DNA from: CAWJMD01 sp963700925
GTDB taxonomy: Bacteria; Actinomycetota; Actinomycetes; Actinomycetales; CAWJMD01
Reading direction: 5' to 3'
NCBI GenBank assembly: GCA_963700925.1
Contig: OY969553.1
Span: 1,736,001-1,800,000 of the forward strand
DNA: 64,000 nt
Made by a program: the position numbers and the translations under genes. Every line of letters begins with the position of its first letter. The first letter of the stretch is position 1. Below are positions 45,021 through 53,707 of the stretch, piece after piece. The notes under the pieces were generated by a model that searched no databases, was not told the DNA's origin, and was given only the letters and a program-made list of their open reading frames with translations.

Positions 45021-46667
45021 TCAGGTCCTCGGCAGGCCGGCGAGGTAGGAGTGGACGGCCGAGATGGCCACGGATCCTTCGCCAACCGCAGATGCCACTC
45101 GCTTGACGGAGCCTGCACGCACGTCACCGACGGCGAACAGCCCAGGCACCGAGGTCGCGAAGCCATCCTGAGTGACCACGAAACCCTTGGCGTCTAGCTC
45201 GACGCCTACGTCGTGCAGCCAGGTCGTGCAGGGGTCTGCGCCGATCATCAGGAAGAGAGCGGCTGCGTCGAGCCGCACGTCCCGGTCGAGGGCGTGGTCG
45301 CGCCACGTCAGCGCGCTGAGCCGACTCGAGCCGTGGACCCCGCACAGCTCGGAACGCGGGTGGACAGTGACCCGCTCGTGGTGAGTGAGGCGCTGTGCCA
45401 AGTAGTTCGACATCGTGTCGCGGAGGTCGTCTCGGCGGATCAGGACGTGGACCTGGCCGGCGTGCCGCGCCAGGAACAGGGCCGCTTGGCCGGCCGAGTT
45501 AGCACCTCCGATCACGACGGCGTTCCTGCCGGACACCAGTTTGGCCTCGAGCTGGCTAGCGGCGTAGTAGACGCCGCGCCCCTCGAGATCAGCGAGACCG
45601 GGCAGGGCCAGGCGCCGGTACCGGACGCCGCTGGCGATGAGCACGGCGGAGGCGACGACGTCGTCCTCTTCATCGAGCCGTACTCGGAACCCGCCGGGCA
45701 CCTGAGACAGCCCGGTGACGGAGCGGGGTGACACCAGCCGGGTCCCGAACTTGACGGCCTGCATCATCGCCGCCCGCGCCAGCTCGGCTCCGGACACTCC
45801 GCGGTAGAAGCCGAGGTAGTTCTCGATCCGTGACGAGCTGCCGGCCTGACCCCCGATGGCCACGTCCTCGACGACGACCACGTCCAGTCCCTCCGAGGCC
45901 CCGTACACGGCGGCGGCCAACCCCGCGGGACCGGCGCCCACGACCAGCAGGTCGCATCGGAAGTCCTCGGAGATGCCCCATTGGTCGATCCCGAGCGCGG
46001 TCGCCAAGTCGCGGGTCGTCGGTGCCGTCATCACCCGGCGCTGTCCGGTCACCACGGCCGTGCCAGCCTCGGGCAACGCCGAGGTGCGCGCCAGATCCGT
46101 CCACGCTGACGGATCGGAGCGCAGGACCGTCCGGTAGGGGAGTTGGTTGCGTTCTGCGAAGTCCTGGAGCCGGTGCAGGTCGGGGTCGTCGGCGTCTCCG
46201 GCAAGGACGAGACCGCCCTCTCCGATTCTCTTCAGCATGCCCCGCCGGGCGTCCAAAGCGGACAGCAGGACATCGCTCAGCTCCCCCGAGATCTCGACGA
46301 GCTTGCGCAGCTCCCCGACCCGCACCCGGAGCAACGTGGTCCCTTCCATGGCCACGCCGGGAAGGAAGGCCCGCTGACCCATCAGCATGCCCAGCTCGCC
46401 GACGAAGTCGCCTTCCTCGATCACGAAGGCGACGCGGTCGTCCCGGCGGTCGATGAGCAGGACCCCGCCGGCGAGGACGAGGTTCAGGTGGTAGGGGTCG
46501 CCGGCGTCCCACAACAGTTCGCCGGGCTCGGGGTGCAGTACCTCACCGGCCGACCGCAGCATGTCCAAGGCGCGCTCGCCGAACACCGGCCAGGCCGAGG
46601 CGTCAACGCCTTCCTGCCGTTGAGACGAGTAGATGGTTCGCTCGTCCGGCACCGGGATGCTGCTCAT
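45021..46667 (-). CDS. cNMP-binding domain fused to thioredoxin reductase-like flavoprotein
   Basis: 548 aa from the ATG at 46667 (GGAGGG upstream). Residues about 25-140 form a cyclic nucleotide-binding-like domain (GELLWDAGDPYHLNLVLAGG, VGELGMLMGQRAFLPG). A short thioredoxin-like linker leads into a TrxR-type flavoprotein (about 240-540) with LLVVGAGPAGLAAAVYGAS, GGQAGSSSRIENYLGF, VIGGANSAGQAALFLARHA and GLFAVGDVRAGSVKRVASAVGEG. The redox CxxC of true thioredoxin reductase is missing (YYAASQLEAKL at that place), as in other CRP- or response-regulator-fused homologues. Electron acceptor unknown. Confidence 0.85.
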   Translation of the reverse strand: MSSIPVPDERTIYSSQRQEGVDASAWPVFGERALDMLRSAGEVLHPEPGELLWDAGDPYHLNLVLAGGVLLIDRRDDRVAFVIEEGDFVGELGMLMGQRAFLPGVAMEGTTLLRVRVGELRKLVEISGELSDVLLSALDARRGMLKRIGEGGLVLAGDADDPDLHRLQDFAERNQLPYRTVLRSDPSAWTDLARTSALPEAGTAVVTGQRRVMTAPTTRDLATALGIDQWGISEDFRCDLLVVGAGPAGLAAAVYGASEGLDVVVVEDVAIGGQAGSSSRIENYLGFYRGVSGAELARAAMMQAVKFGTRLVSPRSVTGLSQVPGGFRVRLDEEDDVVASAVLIASGVRYRRLALPGLADLEGRGVYYAASQLEAKLVSGRNAVVIGGANSAGQAALFLARHAGQVHVLIRRDDLRDTMSNYLAQRLTHHERVTVHPRSELCGVHGSSRLSALTWRDHALDRDVRLDAAALFLMIGADPCTTWLHDVGVELDAKGFVVTQDGFATSVPGLFAVGDVRAGSVKRVASAVGEGSVAISAVHSYLAGLPRT

Positions 46668-46810
46668 TCGTCGTCTCCCTCCGGTCCTTGCCCGGGCGTG
46701 CGCATGGCCGCAGCGGGTTTCTAGGTCTACGCGAAGGCACGATCTATTCCTCATGTCACAGCCCACGGGCGACGCCTTGATGGTGAGCCACCGACGACAG
46801 GAGAGTAGAC

Positions 46811-46915
46811 ATGACCGACGCACGCGGGTCCCAAGGACCGAACTCACAGGCACCCCAGGGCCAGCGGGTGGTACCCGAACCCGCCGCGCTCACGGTATTC
46901 GTTGCGAGAGCGTGA
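46811..46915 (+). CDS. Possible 34-residue ORF
   Basis: ATG at 46811 preceded by CAGGAGAGTAGAC gives 34 codons (MTDARGSQGPNSQ...VFVARA) in the 276-nt gap between the flavoprotein gene and the WYL regulator. The ribosome site is good but there is no recognised family. It could be a leader peptide or a truncated gene start. Confidence 0.25.
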   Translation: MTDARGSQGPNSQAPQGQRVVPEPAALTVFVARA

Positions 46916-46943
46916 GCAGCCCAGGTTCGCAGAGGGCCAACTG

Positions 46944-47918
46944 TCAGGAGGACGCTTCGTAGCAGGTCGCGACTGCGGCGGCGCGGTCGCGCAGGGAGGC
47001 GCGCAACCACTGCGGGGCAAGGGCTTCCGCGTTCGTGGCGAGCTGCCACAACGCCCACTCGGCGTGCCTCGAGTCCTGGAAGCTCACCTCCAGCCGCAGC
47101 CAGCCGTCTGCGTCGGCTTCTTCGGTGCGGACGGCGAGCGCGGTGCCCACCAGGTCTTCGCGCCGCGCCGGGTCCACCCGTGCCACCACGGTGACCTGGT
47201 CGCCGCCGGTCCGGAACTGCGTGCTGCGTTCCTGCCAGGCATGATCCAGATCGACCCGGTCCGATCGCTGCGCGGGTTCGGCGAGCTCCTCGGCGGCCAG
47301 GACCCGCGACAGCCGGTAGGTGCGGTCCGCGCCGGACCTCGTGGCCAGCAGGTAGCCCTGGCCGCGCACGGTGACCAGGCCGATCGGGTCCACAGTCCGC
47401 CATCTCGCGGTCTGGTCCGCAGCCGCGTAGTGGATGCGCAGCTTTCGTCCGGCGAACACCGCGCGGCGGACCTCGGTCACGATGGCGTCGGGCACCTCCT
47501 CGGCAACCAGCCGGCGCGAGAGGAGGTCGGTCTCCGGGTCGATGAGCAAGCGCTGCGCCGCTCCGGCCGCGGTGTCGCGATGGCCTTCGGGTAGCGCGTC
47601 GACCACCTTGAGCATGGCCGAAACGAGGGCCGAACCGAGGCCGAAAGCCTGCGCGCCGCGCCGCGTTCCGGCGACCACCAGCGCAAGTGCCTCGTCGTGG
47701 TTCAGTCCGGTGAGCTCGGTCTGGAATCCGGGCAGCAAGGCGAACCCGCCGTGCCGGCCGCGTTCGGCGTAGACCGGGACGCCGGCTGCCGACAGCGCCT
47801 CGATGTCGCGCAGCACGGTGCGGGTGGACACTTCCAGCTCGCCGGCCAGGGCGGACGCCGACAGCCGACCGTGCTGGCGCAGCAGCAGCACCAGTGACAC
47901 CAACCGGTCGGCGCGCAT
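46944..47918 (-). CDS. WYL-domain transcriptional regulator
   Basis: 324 aa from the ATG at 47918. The N-terminal DeoR-type winged helix (MRADRLVSLVLLLRQHGRLS, ELEVSTRTVLRDIEALSAAG) is followed by a WYL domain (about 140-215; KLRIHYAAADQTARWRTVDP) and a WCX C-terminal part. WYL domains sense ligands, often nucleotides. It is divergent from ridA, with a perfect dyad at 47939-47957 between them that could be its operator. Confidence 0.88.
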   Translation of the reverse strand: MRADRLVSLVLLLRQHGRLSASALAGELEVSTRTVLRDIEALSAAGVPVYAERGRHGGFALLPGFQTELTGLNHDEALALVVAGTRRGAQAFGLGSALVSAMLKVVDALPEGHRDTAAGAAQRLLIDPETDLLSRRLVAEEVPDAIVTEVRRAVFAGRKLRIHYAAADQTARWRTVDPIGLVTVRGQGYLLATRSGADRTYRLSRVLAAEELAEPAQRSDRVDLDHAWQERSTQFRTGGDQVTVVARVDPARREDLVGTALAVRTEEADADGWLRLEVSFQDSRHAEWALWQLATNAEALAPQWLRASLRDRAAAVATCYEASS

Positions 47919-47938
47919 ACGAAAGTCTGACAGGAATA

Positions 47939-47957
47939 CACGACACAAGGTGTCGTG
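47939..47957. promoter_or_regulatory. Perfect 8-bp dyad between WYL regulator and ridA genes
   Basis: CACGACAC-AAG-GTGTCGTG, a perfect palindrome 20 bp upstream of the WYL start and 90 bp upstream of the RidA start. A site of this kind at a divergent promoter is the expected place for autoregulation and control of the neighbour. Confidence 0.6.
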
Positions 47958-48046
47958 ATTCGTTGAGAGGCTGATCAGCGCGACGTCGAGATGGTGGCTA
48001 CCGAGCCGATGGACGTACGCACGCCCAATGAATTGATGGAGCTGAA

Positions 48047-48448
48047 ATGGCAATGGAACGAACGGCAGTCAACCCGGTGACGTGGTCGGTGGAGATGGGA
48101 TTCAACCAGGGTGAGCTCGTCTCCGGGCACACCCGGACCCTGTACTGCTCGGGGCAGACCGCGATGAGCGGCGACGGCAAGCGCGAGCATGACGGGGACA
48201 TGGCGGCACAGCTGGCGCTGAGCCTCGACAACCTGGAATCCGTTCTCGGCGAGGCCGGCATGTCCTTCGCGAACCTCGTCCGCCTCAACGTCTACACCAC
48301 CGACGTCGACCTGCTGTTCCAGCACTACGGCGTGATGGCGTCGCGGTTGGGCGCCGCCGGGGTAGCACCGACCACCACGATGCTCGGTGTGACACGGCTG
48401 GCGATCCCCGGCCAGATGGTCGAGCTCGAGGGGACGGCAGTCGCGTGA
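48047..48448 (+). CDS. RidA/YjgF-family protein
   Basis: 133 aa. The RidA fold is shown by LYCSGQTAMSGDG, AAQLALSLDNLESVLGEAGMSF, LVRLNVYTTDVD and PTTTMLGVTRLAIPGQMVELEGTAV. True RidA has an Arg at about residue 105 that binds the 2-aminoacrylate carboxylate; in this protein the corresponding stretch reads TTTMLGVTRL, so deaminase activity is not assured. It is divergent from the WYL regulator. Confidence 0.8.
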   Translation: MAMERTAVNPVTWSVEMGFNQGELVSGHTRTLYCSGQTAMSGDGKREHDGDMAAQLALSLDNLESVLGEAGMSFANLVRLNVYTTDVDLLFQHYGVMASRLGAAGVAPTTTMLGVTRLAIPGQMVELEGTAVA

Positions 48449-48482
48449 TGCACACTGGCAGTAAGGAGATGGGTGATTTCGC

Positions 48483-48968
48483 GTGCTCACACTGGTGACG
48501 ATCGGCGTCTACGGCTTCACGGCCGCAGGTTTCGTCGAGAAGCTCGCCGGCGCGGGCGTAGGGCTGCTGCTCGACGTCCGCCAGCGCCGGGGCGTTCGGG
48601 GCCCCGAATACGCCTGGGCGAACTCGGCGCGACTCCAGGCCGCGCTCGCCGGGGCGGACATCGACTACCGGCACGTGAAGGAACTGGCGCCGACGACAGA
48701 CCTGCGCCACCTCCAGTACCGCGAGGACGACCGCCAGGGCGTGGGCAAGCGCAGCCGCATCGCGCTGGCGCCTGAGTACGTCGAGCGCTACACACGTGAG
48801 GTCCTCGACCCGTTCGACCTCGGCGCGCTCGTGGCCGAGCTTCCGAGCAACTCGGCAACCGCGCTCCTCTGCGTCGAGCGCGACGCGGAGGCCTGTCACC
48901 GTTCACTCGTGGCCGCGCGCCTGGGCGCCGAGCATGGCCTGCCAGTCACCGACCTCCGCCCGGGCTAG
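48483..48968 (+). CDS. DUF488 family protein
   Basis: 161 aa, GTG start, AAGGAG upstream. DUF488 signatures: TLVTIGVYGFTAAGFVEKL, LLLDVRQRRGVRGPEYAW, HVKELAPTTDLR, and TALLCVERDAEACHRSLVA near the C-terminus, with two conserved Cys and a His. Biochemical function not known. It follows ridA by 34 nt and may share its transcript. Confidence 0.82.
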   Translation: MLTLVTIGVYGFTAAGFVEKLAGAGVGLLLDVRQRRGVRGPEYAWANSARLQAALAGADIDYRHVKELAPTTDLRHLQYREDDRQGVGKRSRIALAPEYVERYTREVLDPFDLGALVAELPSNSATALLCVERDAEACHRSLVAARLGAEHGLPVTDLRPG

Positions 48969-49038
48969 GCCCTCGTGGCCTTGCCCGAAACTCGTTGGGC
49001 TGCAATGGGTTTCTGTGGATTGGCCCTTGGCTGACGAG

Positions 49039-49054
49039 TCGAACACCTGTACGA
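49039..49054. promoter_or_regulatory. LexA/SOS-type box upstream of the HNH gene
   Basis: TCGAAC-ACCT-GTACGA differs by one base from the actinobacterial SOS palindrome TCGAAC-N4-GTTCGA. It ends 7 nt before the GTG of the HNH gene. DUF222/13E12 genes are known LexA targets in mycobacteria. Confidence 0.55.
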
Positions 49055-49061
49055 TGGACGT

Positions 49062-50063
49062 GTGGCGACGGTGCAGCAGGACCAAGTGGTGGAGGAGATC
49101 CGCGACGCCGCCGCGCGGGTCGCCGCGCAGATGACGGTGCCGCAGCTGACCCGGGTGCTGGCCCGGTACGTGTTCACCGTCCCCGACACCGCCACCGACA
49201 CCACACCAGCGCACGTCGAACCCGAAACCGCCGAGCAGCGGGCCGCCGCACCGGCCACCCTGTCGACCCACGACGACGAGAACGGACGGTTCCCCCTGCG
49301 CTACCACGCCCCGGCCGAGGTCGGTGCACTGGTCGAGCAGGCCATCAACGAGGCCAAGGACGCCCTGTTCACCGCCGGCCAGAGCGACGCCACCCCCGCC
49401 GACGCCCTCGCCGACGCCCTCACCGAAATGGCTGCCCGGTCGCTGGCCGCCGTGACGTCACCCAGCCGCCGGGACCGGTACCGGGTCTACCTCCACCTCA
49501 GCACCGACGGGGCCTGGGTCAACGGCGCCGGCGCGATCCCACCCCGCCTGGCCGCCAAGTTCGGCTGCGACGCCACCATCCAGACCATCCACGAACACCA
49601 CGGCAAGCCCGTCTCGTTCGGACGGGCCCAGCGGATCGTGCCCGACCGGACCCGCCACCTGATCGAAGACCGCGACCGCGGCTGCCGATACCCCGGCTGC
49701 ACCACCCAGTTCGTCGAGATCCACCACCTCACACCCTGGTCCAAAGGCGGCCGAACCGACTACGACACCAACCTGAGCCTGTGCCCGCACCACCACGACC
49801 AGCACCACCGCGGCGAGTACACCATCACCGGCAACCCCAACCACCCCGACGGCCTCACCTTCACCCACCGACGCGGACTACCCATCGCCCCGCTCCGACC
49901 ACCCACCCAACGGCCCGACCCCCGCGACACCCCCAACCCCCGCGACACCCCCGACCCCCGCCGCACCCCAGACCCCTACCCAGGACTGACCGGCGAACGA
50001 CTCCACCACGACTGGATCAGATTCGACCCCGACCCAGCGCGTCAGCTCGTCGAAACCCGTTGA
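49062..50063 (+). CDS. N-terminally truncated DUF222 / HNH endonuclease protein (13E12 type)
   Basis: 333 aa, GTG start. The HNH domain near residue 205-250 is complete: DRDRGCRYPGCTTQFVEIHH, LTPWSKGGRTDYDTNLSLC, HHHDQHHRGEY, with Cys pairs and catalytic His-His. Only the last part of DUF222 precedes it (VPQLTRVLARYVF...AGAIPPRLAAKFGCD); the usual 100-150 N-terminal residues are missing. The tail holds DTPNPRDTPDPR-type repeats. Such genes are frequent in actinobacteria and often mobile; function is not settled. Confidence 0.75.
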   Translation: MATVQQDQVVEEIRDAAARVAAQMTVPQLTRVLARYVFTVPDTATDTTPAHVEPETAEQRAAAPATLSTHDDENGRFPLRYHAPAEVGALVEQAINEAKDALFTAGQSDATPADALADALTEMAARSLAAVTSPSRRDRYRVYLHLSTDGAWVNGAGAIPPRLAAKFGCDATIQTIHEHHGKPVSFGRAQRIVPDRTRHLIEDRDRGCRYPGCTTQFVEIHHLTPWSKGGRTDYDTNLSLCPHHHDQHHRGEYTITGNPNHPDGLTFTHRRGLPIAPLRPPTQRPDPRDTPNPRDTPDPRRTPDPYPGLTGERLHHDWIRFDPDPARQLVETR

Positions 50064-50083
50064 GCGGCAAGGATCGTCAGCCC

Positions 50084-51058
50084 TCAGTCCCCGCTGAGCC
50101 GCAACTGTGTCACCAGCAGGTGCGCGGCTCGCCCGATCGCTGCGTCGAGGTGCGGCTGGTGAGCGGCCCTGCTCGCAGACTGGGTGTAGATCGCGACGGC
50201 GTAGCGGTGCCCGTCGGGGTACTCGACGACGCCCACCTCGTGCCGCAGGCCGAGGAGCGTCCCGGTCTTGCCGCTCACCATGATGTCGTCGGACGGGAAC
50301 CCGGCCGACAGGCGGTGCGGCCACACCTGGAGCCCGAGCAGTCGGCGCAGAGCCTGGCACGAGGTCGGCGTGGCCGCCTCGTCACGCCAGATCGCCGCGA
50401 GCAGCCGAGTGGTCTCGGCCGCGGTGCTGCAGTTGGACTGGGCCGGATCCAGGACGTCGAAGCGGGGACGTCGGGGCCTACCGTCCGGCGGGTCCCGACG
50501 TCCGCGCCAAGAGCTCGGAACGCCGCTGGGGCCACCGTCCGACTCAGCCTCGAGCGCCATCACGCCTGCCGTATCCCCCTGGTCGGCCTCTGCCATGGCC
50601 CGAGCCATCTCCTGCATGCTGACCACGACTCGCGTCCCTGTGAGGCCGAGGTCGCCGAGGGCGGAGGCCACGGCGGGCAGACCGACAACGTCGAGCACGG
50701 CGTCGGCAGCAGCGTTGTCACTGACTGCCAGGGCCAGGTAGGCGAGGTCACGCAGCGAGAGCACGGCCCCGTCCTGCATGGCGGACAGCCCGGTGAGGCC
50801 GCGGCTGCGTCGAGTCGGCGACAGTTGTTGCGGCGCAGTCACATCGAGCCCGCCAGCATCCGCCTCGCGGTAGAGAGCGAGCACGATCGGTACCTTGGCG
50901 ACCGACGCGATCACGACCGGTTCGTGCGCGCGGTAGGCGAGCTCCCGGCCCGAGTCGATGTCGACGGCGTGCAGCCAGCCGCGAGCGCCGGCGTCCTCCA
51001 GGGCCTGCAGGGCCGTACCGGCCTCGCGCGTCCAGGGACCTGGCGGCGTGGTGCTCAC
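50084..51058 (-). CDS. Class A beta-lactamase-like serine hydrolase, no omega-loop Glu seen
   Basis: 324 aa, GTG start overlapping the LysR stop. Motifs of the penicillin-recognising fold: Ser-Val-Ala-Lys (ASVAKVPIVLALYREA), SDN (VSDNAAADAVLDVV) and KTG (MVSGKTGTL). The class A omega-loop E-x-x-L-N was not found; instead a charged Arg-rich insert of about 40 residues lies there. No signal peptide is visible from this start. It may be a transpeptidase-like or other serine hydrolase rather than a lactamase. Confidence 0.7.
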   Translation of the reverse strand: MSTTPPGPWTREAGTALQALEDAGARGWLHAVDIDSGRELAYRAHEPVVIASVAKVPIVLALYREADAGGLDVTAPQQLSPTRRSRGLTGLSAMQDGAVLSLRDLAYLALAVSDNAAADAVLDVVGLPAVASALGDLGLTGTRVVVSMQEMARAMAEADQGDTAGVMALEAESDGGPSGVPSSWRGRRDPPDGRPRRPRFDVLDPAQSNCSTAAETTRLLAAIWRDEAATPTSCQALRRLLGLQVWPHRLSAGFPSDDIMVSGKTGTLLGLRHEVGVVEYPDGHRYAVAIYTQSASRAAHQPHLDAAIGRAAHLLVTQLRLSGD

Positions 51059-52008
51059 AGCAGCTCGCTCGACGACGGCCGTGTGCCGCCCGGGGGATCG
51101 GCGTCCGCGCCATGCCCTTCGGTTTGAGACGGGTCGAAGGCCCGCCGCAGCGCCTCGCAGAACGCGTCGGTGAGAGCGGGGTCGAGGCTGGCGCGCCACA
51201 CGGGCACCAGCTCGCGCCAGAGCGGGTTGCCGAGCAGCGGCACCCAGCCCAGGCCGTTGCCGGACGGCATCGAGCTTCGCGGGGCCAGCGCGACAGCTTG
51301 TCCCGCCATCACGAGGGCCAGCGCCACGCCGAGTCCGCCGACGTGCAGCACCCGAGCGGGTCGGTAGCCGCCGCGCACGCAGGTCTCCTGCAGCACGCGG
51401 TCGGCGGCCTCGTCCGACCCCTCGATCAGGACGAGCGGGGTCTCGCCCAGATCCGACAGGTGCAGCGCGGGCAGGCGGGCGAACGGCGAGCCGATGGGGA
51501 CGGCAACCCCGAGCGACTCGCGGACGGCAGGGCCGACCTCCAGGCTGGGGTCGTCGGTGGGGCCGTTCAGCACTGCCACGTCCTGGTGACCGGCGCGCAG
51601 CGAGGCGCGCTGCCCACTCGGACTCAGCTCCGACAGCTCGAGCGGGACGTCGGGCTCCGCGGCCGCGAAGGAGTGCAGCAGGCTGGCCAGCCGGCTGGGT
51701 TCCAGACCCGTCGGCACCGCGACCCTCAACCCACCGGCCCCGCCCCTACGGGCAGCGCGGACGCTGTCCATCAGCTGGTCCGCCTGCTCCACCAGCGCCC
51801 GGCACTCGGGCAGCAGGACGCGGCCGGCCGCCGTGATGGAGACCCGGCGGCTATCGCGGTCGAACAGCCGCACGCCCAGCTCGCGCTCGAGCCGCTGAAT
51901 GCTCTGGCTGAGCGGAGGCTGCGCCATCCCGAGCACCTCGGCCGCCCGTCCGAAATGCAGCTCCTCGGCAACCGCCATGAAGTGGCGCAGGTGTCGGATG
52001 AGGTCCAC
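51055..52008 (-). CDS. LysR-family transcriptional regulator
   Basis: 317 aa from the GTG at 52008. LysR helix-turn-helix: IRHLRHFMAVAEELHFGRAAEVLGMAQPPLSQSIQRLERELG, then a periplasmic-binding-like effector domain (about 90-290). It is divergent from the class A beta-lactamase gene (142-nt gap) and overlaps the downstream beta-lactamase-like gene by 4 nt. The layout is that of AmpR-type control of a beta-lactamase. Confidence 0.9.
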   Translation of the reverse strand: MDLIRHLRHFMAVAEELHFGRAAEVLGMAQPPLSQSIQRLERELGVRLFDRDSRRVSITAAGRVLLPECRALVEQADQLMDSVRAARRGGAGGLRVAVPTGLEPSRLASLLHSFAAAEPDVPLELSELSPSGQRASLRAGHQDVAVLNGPTDDPSLEVGPAVRESLGVAVPIGSPFARLPALHLSDLGETPLVLIEGSDEAADRVLQETCVRGGYRPARVLHVGGLGVALALVMAGQAVALAPRSSMPSGNGLGWVPLLGNPLWRELVPVWRASLDPALTDAFCEALRRAFDPSQTEGHGADADPPGGTRPSSSELL

Positions 52009-52150
52009 CGTCCGACGATATCCCTGATGTCTTGCTGAACGGCCGATATGACTCTTGGACAGGATGGTTTCCGACCTGCTGGGATCGGTGAGCGCCCGGT
52101 CCGGGTGCTCATCCTCAGCCGACTCATCGGCAGACTCAGGAGAACCAGCG

Positions 52151-53098
52151 ATGCCGAGCACGTCCCCACGCCTCTGGCGCCCAGCGACCGCGACCCTCGC
52201 GCTCGCGCTGCTGGTCGCCTGCTCCCCCAGCGGCGAGAGCGGCGACACCCCCACGTCCTCCGCTCCGGCGACCTCGGTGGCCACGCAGTCGCCGGCCCCG
52301 TTGGACACGGCGGCGACTGATCGTGCGTTCGAGCAGCTCGAGAGCGACTTCGACGCCCGGCTTGGGGTCTTCGCGGTCGACACCGGGACGGGCGGCTCCT
52401 TGGAACACCGCGCCGACGACCGGTTCGCGTACGCGTCCACGTTCAAGGCGATGGCGGCGGCAGCCGTCCTCGACCGGACGTCGACCGCCGAGCTGGACAC
52501 CGTGGTCACCTACACCAGTGACGACCTGGTCGACTACTCGCCGGTGACCGAGCAGCACGTGGACACCGGGATGACGCTGCGGCAGCTGTGCGACGCGGCC
52601 GTCCGGTTCAGCGACAACACCGCGGGCAACCTGCTCCTGCGCGAGCTCGGCGGCCCGGCAGGTCTTGACGCCGCGCTCGCTGAGATCGGCGACGACGTCA
52701 CCCAGGTCGCGCGCTGGGAGCCCGAGCTGAACGAGGCGACGCCCGGCGACGACCGCGACACCAGCACCCCTCGGGCCCTGGCGACGAGCCTGCACGCGTT
52801 CGCCGTCGACGACGCGCTGGTCGAAGAGGACCGGACCGTGCTGACCGAGTGGCTGCGCGGCAACACGACCGGGGACGCGCTGATCCGCGCCGCAGCGCCC
52901 TCGGGCTGGACCGTCGGCGACAAGACCGGATCCGGCGGCTACGGCACCCGCAACGACATCGCGGTGCTCTGGCCACCGGACGGCGACCCCATCGTCGTCG
53001 CCATCATGTCCAGCCGAGACGAACCGGATGCGGAGCGCGACGACGCGCTGGTGGCCGCCGCCGCCGAGGTCGTGGTCGAGGCCCTGGCTAGTGGGTGA
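52151..53098 (+). CDS. Class A beta-lactamase (lipoprotein)
   Basis: 315 aa from the ATG at 52151, which gives a lipoprotein signal (LALALLVACSPSG; lipobox LVAC). All class A elements are present: STFK (active Ser70/Lys73), SDN (SDNTAGNLL), the omega-loop EPELN (Glu166/Asn170) and KTG (VGDKTGSGGYG). It should hydrolyse beta-lactams at the cell surface. Divergent from a LysR regulator. Confidence 0.93.
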   Translation: MPSTSPRLWRPATATLALALLVACSPSGESGDTPTSSAPATSVATQSPAPLDTAATDRAFEQLESDFDARLGVFAVDTGTGGSLEHRADDRFAYASTFKAMAAAAVLDRTSTAELDTVVTYTSDDLVDYSPVTEQHVDTGMTLRQLCDAAVRFSDNTAGNLLLRELGGPAGLDAALAEIGDDVTQVARWEPELNEATPGDDRDTSTPRALATSLHAFAVDDALVEEDRTVLTEWLRGNTTGDALIRAAAPSGWTVGDKTGSGGYGTRNDIAVLWPPDGDPIVVAIMSSRDEPDAERDDALVAAAAEVVVEALASG

Positions 53099-53110
53099 CA
53101 TCCTTCCTCG

Positions 53111-53701
53111 ATGACTCAACCGGACGCGAAGGCTGACCTGCTCAGGTACCTGCAGGCGGCTCGCGACGCCCTGCTCTGGAAGCTCGAGGGACTCTCGGAG
53201 TACGACGCCCGCCGCCCGCTGACGCCAACCGGAACCAACCTCCTGGGGTTGGTCAAGCACCTTGCCGGCGTCGAGATCGGGTACTTCGGCGAGACGTTCG
53301 GACGGCCGTCTGACGAACCGCAGCCCTGGTTCGCCGACGACGCCGAACCCAACGCCGACATGTGGGCGACGGCCGACGAGTCACGCGAGGACGTCATCGC
53401 GCTGTACCACCGGGCGTGGGCCCACTCGGACGCGACGATCCAGGCACTGCCGTTGGACCGGCCCGGGCACGTGCCGTGGTGGCCGGACCACCGGAGCGAG
53501 GTGACGTTGCACCGGATCCTCGTCCACGTCATCGCCGAGACGAACAGGCACGCCGGGCACGCGGACATCGTCCGCGAGCTCATCGATGGCGCCGCAGGTC
53601 TGCGCGACGGCAACGACAACATGGCGCCGGGCGACGAAGCATGGTGGGAGAGCTACCGCAGCAAGCTCGAGCGGGTCGCCCACGAGGCCGGCAGCGGCTG
53701 A
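53111..53701 (+). CDS. DinB-like protein (DUF664)
   Basis: 196 aa four-helix-bundle type. DUF664/DinB features: LQAARDALLWKLEGLSEYDAR, NLLGLVKHLAGVEIGYFGETFG, and HRILVHVIAETNRHAGHADIVRELIDG; the conserved His residues (LVKHLAGVE, HVIAETNRHAGH) would bind a metal. Members of the superfamily include thiol-dependent metalloenzymes that use bacillithiol or mycothiol, but the substrate here is unknown. It starts 12 nt after the beta-lactamase stop. Confidence 0.85.
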   Translation: MTQPDAKADLLRYLQAARDALLWKLEGLSEYDARRPLTPTGTNLLGLVKHLAGVEIGYFGETFGRPSDEPQPWFADDAEPNADMWATADESREDVIALYHRAWAHSDATIQALPLDRPGHVPWWPDHRSEVTLHRILVHVIAETNRHAGHADIVRELIDGAAGLRDGNDNMAPGDEAWWESYRSKLERVAHEAGSG

Positions 53702-53707
53702 GAGCCG

